Positions 11,035-22,079 of a DNA stretch of 64,000 bases are shown in pieces. The stretch covers positions 3,213,501 to 3,277,500 of the forward strand of contig CAUEEP010000737.1 of NCBI GenBank assembly GCA_958450365.1. The letters are read 5' to 3'. The first letter of the stretch is position 1, and each line of letters opens with the position of its first letter. The notes under the pieces are model-generated. The model worked only from the letters and a program-made list of their open reading frames with translations, was not told where the DNA came from and searched no databases. This DNA comes from Mesorhabditis belari. Its lineage: Eukaryota > Nematoda > Chromadorea > Rhabditida > Rhabditidae. The position numbers were made by a program, and so were the translations under genes.

Positions 11035-14000
11035 ATGGCTGAAGACATTGCGGTGACGAGATTCCGTGAATATCTTAGAATCAAGACTGTTCAACCGAAT
11101 CCAGATTACGGTAGGTGTAGAAAGTTATAGAATTCCTTATAGAATCATTTTGTTTTTACAAAATTACATTAAAAGATAAGAAAAGCTAAAACGTGAAAAC
11201 GATTATGATAACTTTAAAATTTAAAATGAGGTTTTTAGAGGGATGCGTGAAATTTCTCTTTGGACTGGCTGACGAGTTGGGTATCGAAAGGAAAAGATAT
11301 GAGGTAGATCATTTTTCAAATTTCAAAGCTAATTTCAAAGCTAAAAATCCAAAAAACCTTTAAGAACTTTATGAAAGGAACACTAGGAACACATGTAGGA
11401 AAAAGCAAAAGCGAATGAGCAATAAATTGGGGCTGGGAAAAAACAAATGGTCGCCACGGGGACTAGAACCCGCGACCCCTCACTTCCCGGGCTAACGCTT
11501 TACCAGTAAGCTGCACTGAGAAGCTGCACTGTTAGCTAAGCTAATTATGAGCCAACAAATAACAATTTTATGTTCTCACTTCAAAAACTTACGTTTCATT
11601 CAACTTTTCTCCGTCCAAAACAAAAAAAATCTTATTTTATACACTTTCTGAAGAAAAGGAATGACTTTTATTTGAAAGTAAACTTTTCAGCTTTACGAAA
11701 ACTGCTAACAATAATGATAAGAATGAAATTTTTGTCTAATACAATAACCCAAAATACGCTATTCAGTTTAGCTAGGTCAAAAAATGCGAAAAAAAAAAAG
11801 TCTACAAAATTTCAATCCAGTGTGTGGCCGGTCGTCCATTTGTCGTGATGACGATACCGGGTGAAGAGCCCGATTTGACATCGATTCTTCTCTACTCACA
11901 CACCGATGTTGTGCCTGTGTTTCCAGTAAGTAATAGAAAAATTTACACTTTTATTGAACCTAAATTGTTATACTTTTGATTAGCTTTATTAACATCAACT
12001 TCTATTCAGGAACACTGGAAATACGATCCATTTTCAGCGCACAAAGATGAGAAAGGGGACATTTATGCGAGAGGTGAGATGATTGATTTAGAGAGTTATT
12101 TCCTTTTTCTTCTTTCTTTCTTCCTTTCTTTCTTCCTTTCTTCTCCCCCTGTCTTTTCTTCTTTCTCCCTTTCTTCTTCCGCCTCAGATTCTTCCGCCTA
12201 GATGAGAAAGCTAGACTGGTATAAAGATAGAAAATTTTATCAAGAAAGTATGCAATAACTTTAGGCGCCCAAGATATGAAATGCGTGGGAAGTCAATATT
12301 TCGAGGCGATACGGAGACATTTTCTCCACGGGAAGAAGCAATTCCGAAGAACAGTGCATATCGTTTGGGGACCTGGTAAGTTCAAAATGTTGATTGAACT
12401 ATGTATTTCGGGAAGAGATGTTCCGACCGTTCAGGTTATCCAGTCCAGGTCCAGGAAATGTCAAAGTCCAGGCTTGGCTTCCTTTCCAGGCCAGGATTTG
12501 ACCGTTGTTAAAAAGTTACCGTTGGAATAAATCTGGCTTAAAATATTGATCTCGAGTAATCTTTAGATTTTAAACCTAGATAACTCTTTTGCTTATCAAT
12601 TGTATGAAATTTCAGATGAGGAAATTGGCGGGACAAACGGGATGGAGAAGTTCATCGAAACCGATGAATTCAAGGTGCTCGTTTAATTGATTTCCAAATT
12701 CATCTAATGAATCTAATAAATCTAATCAATCTAATAAATCTAATGAATCTAATGAATCTAATGAATCTAATTAATCTAACAAAACTTTACAATACACGGC
12801 GACTGAAAAGTTCTATCCGCATTAATATAATAAAATTTATAATACGCAACTTATTATAAGTTAATATTATAAATTAACAAACCCACTTTATAACAAAATT
12901 CCATGAAGATAGAGCAAAATAAAACGCAAATTTAGAAAATTTAACTATTTTTACCTTTTATATATGTTTATTTTAAAGGAATTTGTTTTTCAGGAATGTT
13001 TTTTTCAATCAATTCTTACGAAACACCGTTAAACTCCCGCTAAGCTCTAACAATGTTTGTCTAACAACGTTCTAACAACAACAACTCTAAGCACTTCAAT
13101 CGATCTCCAATCGATCTTCAATCGATCTTCAATCGTTCTCCAATCGATCTCCAACCGATCTTCAATCAATCTTCAATCAATCTTCAATCAATCTTCAATC
13201 AATCTTCAATCAATCTTCAATCAATCTTCAATCAATCTTCAATCAATCTTCAATCAATCTCCAACCGATCTTCAATCAATCTTCAATCAATCTTCAATCA
13301 ATCTTCAATCAATCTTGAATCGGCCTTTCATAATCAATAACTTCAAAAGCAATCTGATTTCTAGTTTAGTTTTAAAGAAAAATCATTCTTCTTTCAGAAA
13401 GATTATCAAAATTTCCTTTTAAGGAAACGAAAACTGGTTTAGAGAATAGAGAACGAATAGAGAACGAAAAGAGAATTTTAGAGATTTGATAAACGATCAA
13501 ACGGAAAAACGATATTAGTTCACAGGAAATAATACTCAAAAAAAAGTTTTTGCATCTTATCTATGCAAATTTTGTCTATTATTTTCTATTTTTATATCTC
13601 CAGATTTATATGATTGGCGTAGAGTGAAAAATTTGAAATTTTAGATCCTTTAAGCTTTTACAAGTTTTATTTTACAAAGTTCTACTGATGCGGACAGAGA
13701 TTTTTAATCACTTTGTTCAGTTTGATATAATATTGATATAATAGAAGAAGTATACTTATCTAAAGCTATTTTTTTTTTTTTCGTTCATATAATAGTTTAG
13801 GCTTTGAACGTCGGTTTTGCGTTGGATGAGGGTTTAGCGTCGGAGAGCGAGATCTATAAAGTTTACTATGCAGAGAGATGTCCATGGTGTTCGTTTTTGA
13901 GTTTTAGATTTAGAATTAGATTTAAGCTATGATTTATAGACTTAAGTATATCAATTTTCAGCTATAAATTCTAGGGATTCGTGTGACATTTCCTGGACAA

Positions 14001-16640
14001 CCTGGTCATGGATCGAAATTTATTGAGGACACAGCTGCCGAGAAAATGGTGGATCATTGAATAGTATTACCGTAATCAAATGCATAGAGTACAGTAATCT
14101 ATTAGGTTGATGCATAAGTCTTTCGTTTTTTTCGTACTTCTGTTAAAAAGTAACAAATTCACGAATTAATCTATAGTTTGCTCTATAAAAAAAGTGTTTT
14201 TTTGGTTCAATTTGCATCTTTTTAAATGAATTTCGGCTCACTTTCAAGCAAATTCGAGAGTGAAAAACGCCTTTTTCGTAAAAATCTATAAAAAACTCTA
14301 CGGAAAACTTGGCTGAATGAATTTCTATGAAATTTTGGCGAAATATCAAACGTTTTTTTTCTCTATCTTTTATCTATTGACACGAAGATAGGTTTTCTTT
14401 AGCTAAGGTGTCTAAACCGCATCATCGAGTTAGCCCTTTTTGACTACCCGACTTCATACTCTCAAGAAAATCCAGGCATTAAATATTTTTAAACCCGTTT
14501 TAATGTTATTTTGCAGAAAAATAATTGCTTTTTCTAATGAAATCAACCGTAGTTCGTGCATTTGTTGGCTTGAAACGGCAGACGAAAAGGAACAAAAAGA
14601 CTTATGCATCAATCTAATAGATCAATGATTTTATGTCTTTATATTCAGCAATCCTTTATCAACAGCAATCCTTTACAGCAATCCTTTATCAACAGCAATC
14701 CTTTACCAACAGCAATCCTTTATATTCAGCAATCCTTTATCAACACCAATCCTTTACATTCAGCAATCCTTTATCAACAACGCTCTCACTTTTCGAGCCG
14801 AACAAAAATCATTATTGCAATCGGATTCATCGAAAACTTTGGGTGATGTCACATCGTTGAATCTCACAATTGTTAGGGTAAGTGGTGGATTGTGAAAGAG
14901 ATCAAAATTCAAGAGTTAATTCAATTTTGAAGCTTAAAAATTGATTCTATTTCAGGGCGGAGTCCAAACGAATGTTTTACCAGAAAAATTCGAGTGTGGT
15001 GCGTGTTTTGAAAAAAAAACTATACCTAATTTTAAGTTCCAATTGGCATAAACTCAAAAAATGCCAATCAATCAATTAATATTGAGATTTATAATAGCTT
15101 TATTTACATAAATTTCCTTTTTAGAGTTTGATATTCGAGTGCCACCCACTGTCGATTATGTTCAATTCGAAGCAATGCTCAACGATTGGGCTAAAACAGC
15201 CGGAAAAGGGACAAAAATCGAGTACACTCAAGTGAATTTTACAAGAAAGTTTATTTTATTTAAGTTCATAAGCTTAATTCATAAGGATAAAAGAAAAGCT
15301 AGAGGCAAATTCAAATAAGAAATTCAAATTTAGAAAGCAATGATCAAAAACATGACTCCAACTGTGATGAGCGATCCATTTTGGGCGGCTTTTGAAGGAA
15401 CATTAGTATCGGAGTTTGTTTATTTCTTTCATTCAACTGAATGAGATAACTGAATATCAGATTTTCAATAGTGGAATTGAAATCGAGCTTAAAATAGTAT
15501 TTCTTTTTGTCTATTCATCCGGTAAATTTTAGAGGCTGCGAGTTCACGAAAGAGATTTTCACTGGCGCCACTGATTCGCGTTTCCTTCGATCGGTGAGCG
15601 CATTTTTATTCAAAATATCGCTATCTGACTATAGTAAACATTACCTACAAGTTACAACCAAAATATAGACTATAATTTTCGAACAACATAGCTTTTCTAA
15701 TAATGTAGCTAATAATTGTTGGTCTGAATCAGCGGATGCACACTTTGAAGCAGAGATAGCAGGTCAATGATTTTCCTGTAGAGCCTGTAGGTGCATGAAA
15801 GTGGTCACCGGTCACGTAGCTGCGTTTCTTGTATGCTGGTTGTTAGCCTGTTCAACTTGCGACGTTGTGGTGCAATCGGGAGCGCTCTAGGGATCACACG
15901 CTCCGGGTTCGAGCTCCCCTAATAGAAATGCAGAATCAGGGTCAGGCTTAGACATGGGCTTTTTGCAGAAAACTAGTCAACTTCACGTATTACAGCCATT
16001 ATACAGCCAAAATAATACCCAAAAAATTGTTTTCTAGCGGTAGAAAAGAGAAAACTTTTAGAAAGGCCTTCGCTCGATCGGTTTTTCTCCAATGAAGAAC
16101 ACGCCTTCATTACTGCATGATCACAATGAGTATCTCAATGAAAAGGTATGGAAAGGAAGTTAAATTAAACAATTAAACAAAAATTAAAGTAAATAAAAGA
16201 AAGTTATACTGTAAAATTGATTTACTATTTACATTGATTGATAAAATTGATTTACAAAGCAGAGCTTCAAAGCTTCAAGGCAGAGCTTCAAAGCTTCAAG
16301 GCAGAGCTTCAAAGCTTCAAGGCAGAGCTTCAAAGCTTCAAGGCAGAGCTTCAAGGCAGAGCTTCAAGGCAGAGCTTCAAGGCAGAGCTTCAAGGCAGAG
16401 CTTCAAAGCCGAGCTTCAAAGCTATAGGTTTTCCTTCGCGGTGTCGAGATGAAAAAGTAAAGGATTTTAGTCGGTCTATTAGTCAAGTCAAAAATCTATT
16501 ATATAATTGTAATTAAATCTTTAGTTAAGAATATACTTTCCAAATTGATATATCTCAATTTTTCTTTAAAGGTTTTCCTTCGCGGTGTCGAGATCTACGA
16601 GAAACTCATCGAAAATCTTGCAAGTGTGCCAAAAGAATAA
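11035..16640 (+). CDS. aminoacylase-1 (N-acyl-L-amino-acid amidohydrolase), copy A
   Basis: Cytosolic M20-family zinc metallopeptidase that hydrolyses N-acetylated amino acids. Fifteen exons can be placed: 11035-11110, 11239-11303, 11821-11925, 12010-12073, 12265-12375, 12616-12674, 13801-13888, 13975-14048, 14764-14877, 14956-14998, 15125-15231, 15334-15413, 15533-15593, 16062-16145, 16572-16640. Together they give 1200 nt (399 aa); animal ACY1 is about 408 aa. Phases agree at every junction. The M20 metal and catalytic motifs are intact: [36 protein letters not shown] and LLHDHNE. The first residues are MAEDIAVTRFREYL. Exon 12 uses a GTTTGT donor and exon 2 a weak GTAGAT donor. Intron 8 holds a mariner MITE and a minisatellite. 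A paralogue lies at 46070-50948 on the other strand. Confidence 0.95.
11448..11520 (-). repeat. tRNA-like SINE relic in aminoacylase A intron 2
   Basis: The minus strand has a B-box-like GGGTTCTAGTCCCCG and an A-box-like TTACTGGTAAAGC. Acceptor and anticodon stems do not pair, so this is not a tRNA gene. It lies inside the 517-bp intron 2, and nothing similar is seen in intron 2 of copy B. Confidence 0.4.
12110..12182. repeat. CTTTC tract in aminoacylase A intron 4
   Basis: Pyrimidine-rich tract TTCTTTCTTTCTTCC with an embedded CCCCTGTCTTT. The complementary purine tract and the same embedded word occur in intron 4 of copy B (about 49935-49990), so the tract predates the duplication. Confidence 0.75.
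12695..12778. repeat. TCTAATGAA-type 10-bp repeat
   Basis: Tandem AATCTAATGA-like units just downstream of exon 6 of aminoacylase A, within intron 6. Confidence 0.8.
13085..13325. repeat. 11-bp minisatellite in aminoacylase A intron 6
   Basis: About twenty AATCAATCTTC units with scattered GATC-containing variants. The period of 11 gives an open frame that reads as QSIFNQSSINL-like polymer. It is intronic and is absent from intron 6 of copy B, which is only about 140 bp long. Confidence 0.85.
14102..14617. mobile_element. mariner-type MITE, 516 bp, in aminoacylase A intron 8
   Basis: The ends TTAGGTTGATGCATAAGTCT and AGACTTATGCATCAATCTAA are inverted repeats, flanked by TA on both sides (14100-14101, 14618-14619). 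The paralogous intron of copy B has the uninterrupted site CAGTAATCTAGATCAATGAT on its minus strand near 48930, so the insertion is younger than the gene duplication. No transposase is encoded. A second copy lies at 60930-61452. Confidence 0.9.
14640..14763 (+). repeat. minisatellite built from a splice acceptor and exon start
   Basis: The unit is about 17-18 bp (CAGCAATCCTTTATCAA). It equals the 3' splice site and first codons of aminoacylase exon 9, CAG|CAATCCTTTATCAAC at 14761-14776. Every unit therefore repeats a candidate acceptor. A longer version lies at the matching place in copy B (about 48668-48905). Confidence 0.85.
15775..15930 (+). mobile_element. tRNA-derived SINE-like copy 1 (aminoacylase A intron 13)
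   Basis: It shares a leader (GCATGAAAGTGGTCACCGGT, then GCTGCGTTTCTTGTATGCTG) with 17460-17612. A tRNA-like body follows, with a TGGTGCAATCGGGAGC A-box and a GGGTTCGAGCTCCCC B-box. The acceptor stem is absent. Two copies with the same leader and body suggest a SINE family. Confidence 0.6.
16250..16425. repeat. 21-bp minisatellite in aminoacylase A intron 14
   Basis: Units of GCTTCAAAGCTTCAAGGCAGA, shortening to GCTTCAAGGCAGA. It is followed by a stretch (about 16427-16465) duplicating the start of exon 15 (GGTTTTCCTTCGCGGTGTCG). A third copy of that exon start is at about 16995-17015, so exon 15 sequence has been copied twice in non-coding DNA. Confidence 0.85.
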
Positions 16641-17304
16641 AAATTCATTAAATTCTTTTAGAAACTTTTAGATAATTACATTTAAATATGAACTTATTTA
16701 TGCAAATTTTCTTATTCTATAGGCCATTTTTTTTGTTTGTTTTAAAACGGGCTTTTTATTGTGATACAAAACCATAAATTTTGCTCAACTGATAAACTTT
16801 TGATGTTAGAATTGAAATGTTTACAAATGACATGTTGTGTCCGATTTAGATTTCCGTCCGATTTAGATTCAATCTAAATCGGACGCCCAATATAGACTGT
16901 AATCTAAATCGGACGCCCGCGATAAGTTCAATCTAAATCGGACGTTCGATTTAGATTAAATCTAAGAAAGCTTAACTCAATCTTCAAAGCTATAGGTTTT
17001 CCTTCGCGGTGTCGAGATGAAAAGGTAAAGGATTTTTCTATAGAATTGAAATATTTACAAATATACATATACATTTTATAACAAATACTTTAAAAGAATT
17101 AAGCTTAAAATTGAGATTGGCAATGAGATGAAGGAACCGGCTTGATCACGAAAAACTTGCGTTGTGCTGCCGACGAGGAGCCGCGGGATTTGGCAACAAC
17201 ACTGGAATCCACTATATATAAAAGAGCAGTGTATGTCCGTCCGTCTGTACGGGCTTTTTCTCAGCCATTTTTATGCCAAAAAAAGTGAAATTTTTAAAAA
17301 GACC
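16641..17304. repeat. downstream region with direct repeats
   Basis: Repeats of a CCGATTTAGATT / AATCTAAATCGGACG word at about 16845-16965, partly inverted. A displaced copy of the exon 15 start of aminoacylase A follows at about 16985-17025. No independent gene is seen. Confidence 0.6.
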
Positions 17305-17386
17305 AAGTTGAGTGGGGTTGAACCCGGGGCGTGCACGGCCGTAGACAAGCGTGCTCTTGATTGCGCCACGGCGACATTGCCCCTAG
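17305..17386 (-). repeat. tRNA-like SINE relic (minus)
   Basis: The minus strand reads GCCGTGGCGCAATCAAGAGC ... GGGTTCAACCCC, an A-box and B-box arrangement without a pairing anticodon arm. It faces the plus-strand element at 17460-17612. Confidence 0.45.
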
Positions 17387-17459
17387 CTAGCAGTTAGTAT
17401 ACGAGACTTCTACTGGTATTTGGAAGAATTTTCAAACTCCGAAACTTTTATCCGCTTAG

Positions 17460-17612
17460 CGGAGCTGGTTGATGCATGAAAGTGGTCACCGGTCATGAAG
17501 CTGCGTTTCTTGTATGCTGATTGCTAGCCTATTCAACGCCGTGGCGCAGTCGGTAGCGCTCTTGTTTTTTCAGACGACACGATCCGGGTTCGAGCCCCCG
17601 TAATTCCACTCA
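17460..17612 (+). mobile_element. tRNA-derived SINE-like copy 2
   Basis: Same leader as 15775-15930, followed by GCCGTGGCGCAGTCGGTAGC, a T-rich anticodon region and GGGTTCGAGCCCCC. The body could be a degenerate tRNA. The shared non-tRNA leader argues for a SINE. Confidence 0.6.
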
Positions 17613-17699
17613 ATTTGCTATTTTAAATGACACAACTATATCGTATTTCAGACTTTTTAAAAAATTTCAGTTTTTTTTGACCCAAAGATGGTCTAAATA

Positions 17700-18145
17700 T
17701 GCCTTCTGGTGTACATTGCGCTTAAAAATGGAAACGCAACCTTTCTGGTGTACGCAAGTGAACAAATTTTTGAGCATTTAAAAAAAATGAACCACAGACA
17801 AGCTCAAAAAAAGCTTAAGACATTGTATTCTGGTTTATTTTCTGGTTTAATTGAAAAGTTTACCCGCAACTTTCTTTACCTGTTATCATTATCGGTATAA
17901 TTACGACTCTGGCTTTAGCTATGACTTTCTCAACTCTGACTTTGTGCTTTGTAACGAGAAAACAACTTTCTAGCATACTTAACTTTTATTGCATAATTTC
18001 TAAATTTAGAACATGCTTGTCATACTGAAGGTTACTGTATTCTAGCCTTCTGGTGGACATTGCGCTTAAAAATAGAAACGCAACCTTTCTGGTGTACGCA
18101 AGTGAACAAATTGAGTGCATCAGAAAGAGAGTGTTTTAATTTTTG
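17700..18145. repeat. repeated AACGCAACCTTTCTGGTGTA words
   Basis: The word GAAACGCAACCTTTCTGGTG with CGCAAGTGAACAAATT occurs at about 17732, 18075 and again at 18676. A related sequence lies in the aspartic-protease gene near 60390-60650. These are probably ends of one more MITE family, but complete boundaries are not resolved. Confidence 0.5.
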
Positions 18146-18676
18146 AATTGAATTTAATTGAAAACTGCGGGCTATTGTTATATGTGACAGTTTGAGCACT
18201 TTCTTCAAAAGAAACCCATTTTGGCGTCAATGGAAAAGTTGTAGAGAATCAAAAATCAAGCTTATATCCAAATTTTCAGAACGATTCAAAAACTGGTTTT
18301 CAAGAAATGCCAAATTTACGACTTTTCACAAAACTTGCATTTTAAGCGAAACTACTAAGTGTATCTTTTTGGAAATTTGGCTATAAGCCTCATTTTTGAT
18401 TCTCTACAACTTTTCTATTGACACCAAAATGGGGTTCTTTTGAAGAAAGTGCTCAAACTGGGCTGACAGCTGACATCTCCAGTCCTCGATTTTTGAGTCT
18501 CACACTTGTCTCACACACAAACCAAAATCCAACTACGAAAGAGGAATCCGCAAATTGCCTGTAAAATGGGCAGAAGTCGTCAATAATAATGGAAATTATT
18601 TGAAATGAATTCATGGTTTTATGTTGAATAAATTTTAGTTCAACGTCCGGCAATTTTCAATTCACCAACCCAATAG
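18146..18676. mobile_element. mariner-type MITE, TTGGGTTGGTG family
   Basis: The right end reads CAATTCACCAACCCAATAG. The left end is eroded but keeps AATTGAAAACTGCGGGCTAT. It is nearly co-linear with the full copy at 46161-46702. The interior holds an inverted repeat around CTTCAAAAGAAACCCATTTT. No transposase. Confidence 0.75.
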
Positions 18677-18840
18677 AAACGCAACCTTTCTGGTGTACGC
18701 AAGTGAACAAATTGAGTGCATCGGAAAGAGAGTGTTTTAATTTTTCAGCTCAAAGTCAACTAGAAAGAAAGTTTCGTTCAGAATTTCGCATAATATTTTT
18801 AAAATCTTTCTATTTGACTGATTGAAACTAAAGTATTCAC

Positions 18841-19185
18841 CTGATTTAAGCACAATGAATTCGGGAAAATCTGCTGGCAAGTCGTGTTGTCCTGGCACTG
18901 AGGCGCGTTCGGTATTCGGAAGAAGCCGTTCAGGCAAAGTTGATAATTCGAGCAAGCTAGAAATGAAAAATGATTGAAAATGAAAACAGAATAAAAGATT
19001 CCGTTAGCTTTATAGTTTTATCTATAAAATAAGGTAGGATATGCAATTTTAAGCCAGAAAAACCGACGCAATGCCGAGTAGAAAGTCCATGGCTCGACGC
19101 CGCAAATGAATTGCTGGGATTGTTGAGTGGAAGCGAATGTTAGAAATGTGAAAAATGAAATGATTGACTTTAGAAACATTTCCAT
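18841..19185 (-). CDS. secreted cysteine-rich protein, two exons (partial)
   Basis: Unrecognised gene. Exon 1 is 19185-19068 (ATG at 19185). It starts MEMFLKSIISFFTFLTFAST, a typical signal peptide with a small-residue cleavage site, followed by QQFICGVEPWTF. Exon 2 is 18956-18841, with a good acceptor (TTTCATTTCTAG) and a GTGAAT donor. The phase-1 junction is consistent and yields CSNYQLCLNGFF, then QCQDNTTCQQIFPNSLCLNQ, a cysteine-spaced domain of an extracellular protein. The next exon was not found; the MITE-rich stretch beyond may have removed it, so the gene may be broken. Family unknown. Confidence 0.55.
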
Positions 19186-19421
19186 TTTATTAAAAAATAT
19201 CAAATGAATAGATTTCGATGTATTTTATTTTTATAGAATTTCCCAATTTGCATTTTTGGACGTTTCAACAAAGATTTCCACAGAGAACAGCTGACAAAAC
19301 ATTGACTCACTTCTCGTTTTCATCTGGAAAAAGGGAGGCATATTTGATTTGCGATTTAGAACAAAAGCAAAATGAAAACTATGTATTTTAGAAATTTTAT
19401 TGAGTAGAAAATAAGTTGATA

Positions 19422-19640
19422 CCGTATTTTCTCTAATAGTAGTGCACCCCGGTGAGCCGAGTTTGATCACTATTTTACAGTTTCCAACTCTTCACAGAAG
19501 CTCAACACTCAAATCCCCGGCAAGATCTCATCGTTAGCTACATTTTCCGACCCCACATCGATAGGTTCTGATAAGCGGTTCTCGAGATTTCGAGGAATTT
19601 AGGCGACGCTCAGGGTGCACTACTATTAGAGAAAATACGG
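19422..19640. mobile_element. MITE, TACCGT / TAGTAGTGCAC family, 219 bp
   Basis: Clean ends: TACCGTATTTTCTCTAATAG and CTATTAGAGAAAATACGGTA, with TA on both sides. The interior includes CTCAACACTCAAATCCCCGG and CGAGATTTCGAGGAATTTAG, which recur in the copies at 35794-36704 and 62950-63610. Confidence 0.85.
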
Positions 19641-20205
19641 TATTTGTAAAGAGAGGCTCGTATAGAGTTTTTGAATGATTCAATCAACCAGGCATAAAAT
19701 CCATCTATTTCCGTAATTAAACTATCAATTTTCATTTCGATCAGCTCAATTTTGGAATCATTCGATGAGTTTTGTGATTCTTCCTCAAATGATACCAAAA
19801 TTTAGCTTATTGAAAGGAAACTGGTAGTTTGATTACAATAGTTCTCTCAAATAGATCCTCTTTAGAAAACGGGTTGAATGCACTCTATGCTACACAGTAT
19901 GTTGCTACATAAACTCTTGTCTCAAGAATCTATCTAAATAGTGGCCAGATTTAGGGATAGATTTCAACGAGAGCTTTGAACTTTTGCAACAAGTGAAAGG
20001 ATCGGAGATCTAAAAACAGCCATAATTAATACTTCTGCTTTGCTAAGTAACACAAAATTAGCAGTCTGAAGAAAACTATTTGTGCATTTGTCAAAAAAGG
20101 ATTCAATCGGTGCACAAAACTTTCTAACAAATCAAAGCTCATTTCTATATTTTGCACTCGGTTTCTAGAGCCAGTTAAACTAAGCTAAACAAGATTGAGG
20201 ATTAA

Positions 20206-20290
20206 ATGACTGAGTTAACTGAGAAAGTGTCTCGGATCAATTTGTACAAGGTGATCGCCATTGTGGCAATCACTTTTCTCACGATAAATG
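20206..20290 (+). CDS. possible first exon of a membrane protein (truncated)
   Basis: ATG at 20206 gives MTELTEKVSRINLYKVIAIV followed by a hydrophobic run AITFLTIN, then a GTATCT donor at 20291. It looks like a short cytoplasmic tail plus a signal anchor. About 130 bp downstream the sequence runs into an SL1 module, and no further exon is seen. The fragment is therefore probably cut off, and its family is unknown. Confidence 0.3.
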
Positions 20291-20425
20291 GTATCTTAGT
20301 GTGTTGAATATTTCGTTTTTCACTGAAAGTGAAGTGAAGAGTTGATACATTTCTTGAGAAATCCCGATAACAAGGAATTAAAGCATCAAAGCTTCAACTC
20401 ATTTCACATTCTCAGGCTCAATTGT

Positions 20426-20519
20426 GCATCCCCTAGCGGGGACGCGTTCCAAAATTTTTTCGAGACACTGTTGGAAGGTCTCGGGGTCAATGCTAACCTC
20501 AAACTTGGGTAATTAAACC
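20426..20519 (-). ncRNA. SL1 spliced-leader RNA gene 1
   Basis: About 94 nt. The 22-nt leader GGTTTAATTACCC...GTTTGAG is followed by a GT donor. Stem I is GGTTA-GCAT-TGACC (a G-U pair replaces A-U), stem II is CGAGAC/GTCTCG, then the Sm site AATTTTGGAAC and stem III GCGTCCCC/GGGGATGC. Donates its capped leader to mRNAs by trans-splicing. Confidence 0.9.
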
Positions 20520-21047
20520 GAAGATTGGGGTCTCTGTCGCGCTATCTGGACGAGCCGTGTGCCAGCTGCCGCTTTTCTCTACGAGACACAGGAAAGGTAC
20601 ACACAGTCGTGCTGTCTCGCGTCTCTGCGAGGGCTGATGCTCACTCGTGTTCGCTGGCGACCGCCTATCTTAGTGTGTTGAATATTTCGTATTTCACGTC
20701 ACTTTGGTGGCTCTACTAAATTTCGGGGAATTTTAACAATGATCTTACTAATGCATCGTTAAGTGCTTTTCCCAAAACTTGTATTTTTCAGTGCTCAGTG
20801 GAGAAGAGTCAAAAAGCAGAATCGTTCCTTTTTGTTGGTGGTCTGTATGTGTAGAGCATACTCGATCGCGTTGTTTCAACTGTTCAACAACTTCGACATC
20901 TATTGTTTCGTCGTTCTGAATAAAAACCATTAAATAAAACCAAAAACCGACGAAATAAGTGAATAAAACAAAAACAAACATCAATTTTCAGGTTGAATTC
21001 GTCAGAAATTCTTTTCTTTTAGATCTTCTTGCGTTATATCATTTGAA

Positions 21048-21185
21048 ATGGATAAAAGACGTAAAGAAAACCGCACAAAAGAAGCGGCCTACAATGTGAA
21101 CAAAGTAGTAGTAGAGACTTTGGTGTGCCCAAAACAAAAATTTACACATTTTCTTGAGCCCAACAAAGTCACAAGTACATTATAG
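21048..21185 (+). CDS. short basic open frame, unrecognised
   Basis: ATG at 21048 opens MDKRRKENRTKEAAYNVNKV, ending after about 45 residues. An AG acceptor-like sequence (TCAATTTTCAG) is about 55 bp upstream. There is no domain, and the surroundings are SL1-module debris. It may be a captured exon or chance. Confidence 0.2.
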   Translation: MDKRRKENRTKEAAYNVNKVVVETLVCPKQKFTHFLEPNKVTSTL

Positions 21186-21539
21186 CGTACATGTGACTCT
21201 GCAAGGCTCACAGTTATGCAAAGCAATGAAATACTTCTCATTCATTTCTCAAATGAGATCCAATTTACTGCTATGCAAATTTTTGTCTTGGTTCCACGAA
21301 ATTTCTTGTTATGGGCCATCAGAGGCAGATATACCGAGATTTCTTTAGCTTTGGCTTTTCAACACTAGGAGAAGCCGTATTTTGCAAAATTTGCTCCACC
21401 ATATAGTGGGCGATCTCCCATGTGGTTCTGGGACACCGTTTCAGTGAAGTGAAGTGAAGACACATTTCTTGAGAAATCCCGATAAAAGGAAATAAAGTAT
21501 CAAAGCTTCAACTCATTTTATATTTTCAAGTCCATTTGT

Positions 21540-21633
21540 GCATCCCCTAGCGGGGACGCGTTCCAAAATTTTTCCGAGACACTGTTGGGAGGTCTCGGGG
21601 TTAATGCTAACCTCAAACTTGGGTAATTAAACC
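21540..21633 (-). ncRNA. SL1 spliced-leader RNA gene 2
   Basis: Same leader, donor and three stems as the other copies. Stem II has CTCCC in the loop, and one A of the linker before the Sm site is G. Stem III is canonical. Confidence 0.9.
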
Positions 21634-22079
21634 GAAGAGTGAGGTCTCTGTCGCCCTATGTGGACGTGCCATGGGCCAGATGCCGCTTTTTCCTACGAGA
21701 CACACGAAGGGTACGCACCGTCGTGTCGGTCGTCTCGTGTCTTTACGAAGGCTGATGCTCTCTCGTGTCCGCCTATTTCGTGTCTTGCTTTTTTGTTTTT
21801 TGACTCTTCTCCACTGAGCACTGAAAAACACAAGTTTTGGAAAAAACACTGTTAAAATCATTGTTAAAATTCCCGAAATTTAGTAGAGCCACCAAAGCGA
21901 CGTGAAACACGAAATATTCAACACACTAAGATAGGCGGTCGCCAGTGAACACGAGAGAGCATTAACCCTCGCAGAGACGCGAGACAGCACGACTGTGTGT
22001 ACCTTTCCTGTGTCTCGTAGAGAAAAGTGGCATCTGGCACACAGCTCGTCGACATAGCGCGACAGAGCCCTCAGTCTTC

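Noticed and set aside
17164..17397. Plus-strand 77-residue frame
   Set aside because: Overlaps a tRNA-like repeat on the opposite strand and has no splice or domain support.
17530..17612. A functional tRNA gene
   Set aside because: A- and B-box words are present, but the anticodon arm is T-rich and unpaired, and a second copy shares non-tRNA leader sequence. Better explained as a SINE.
19610..19798. Minus-strand exon-like reading starting MVSFEEESQNSSNDSKIELI
   Set aside because: The composition is protein-like, but it runs into the MITE at 19422-19640 and no partner exon or recognisable domain was found.
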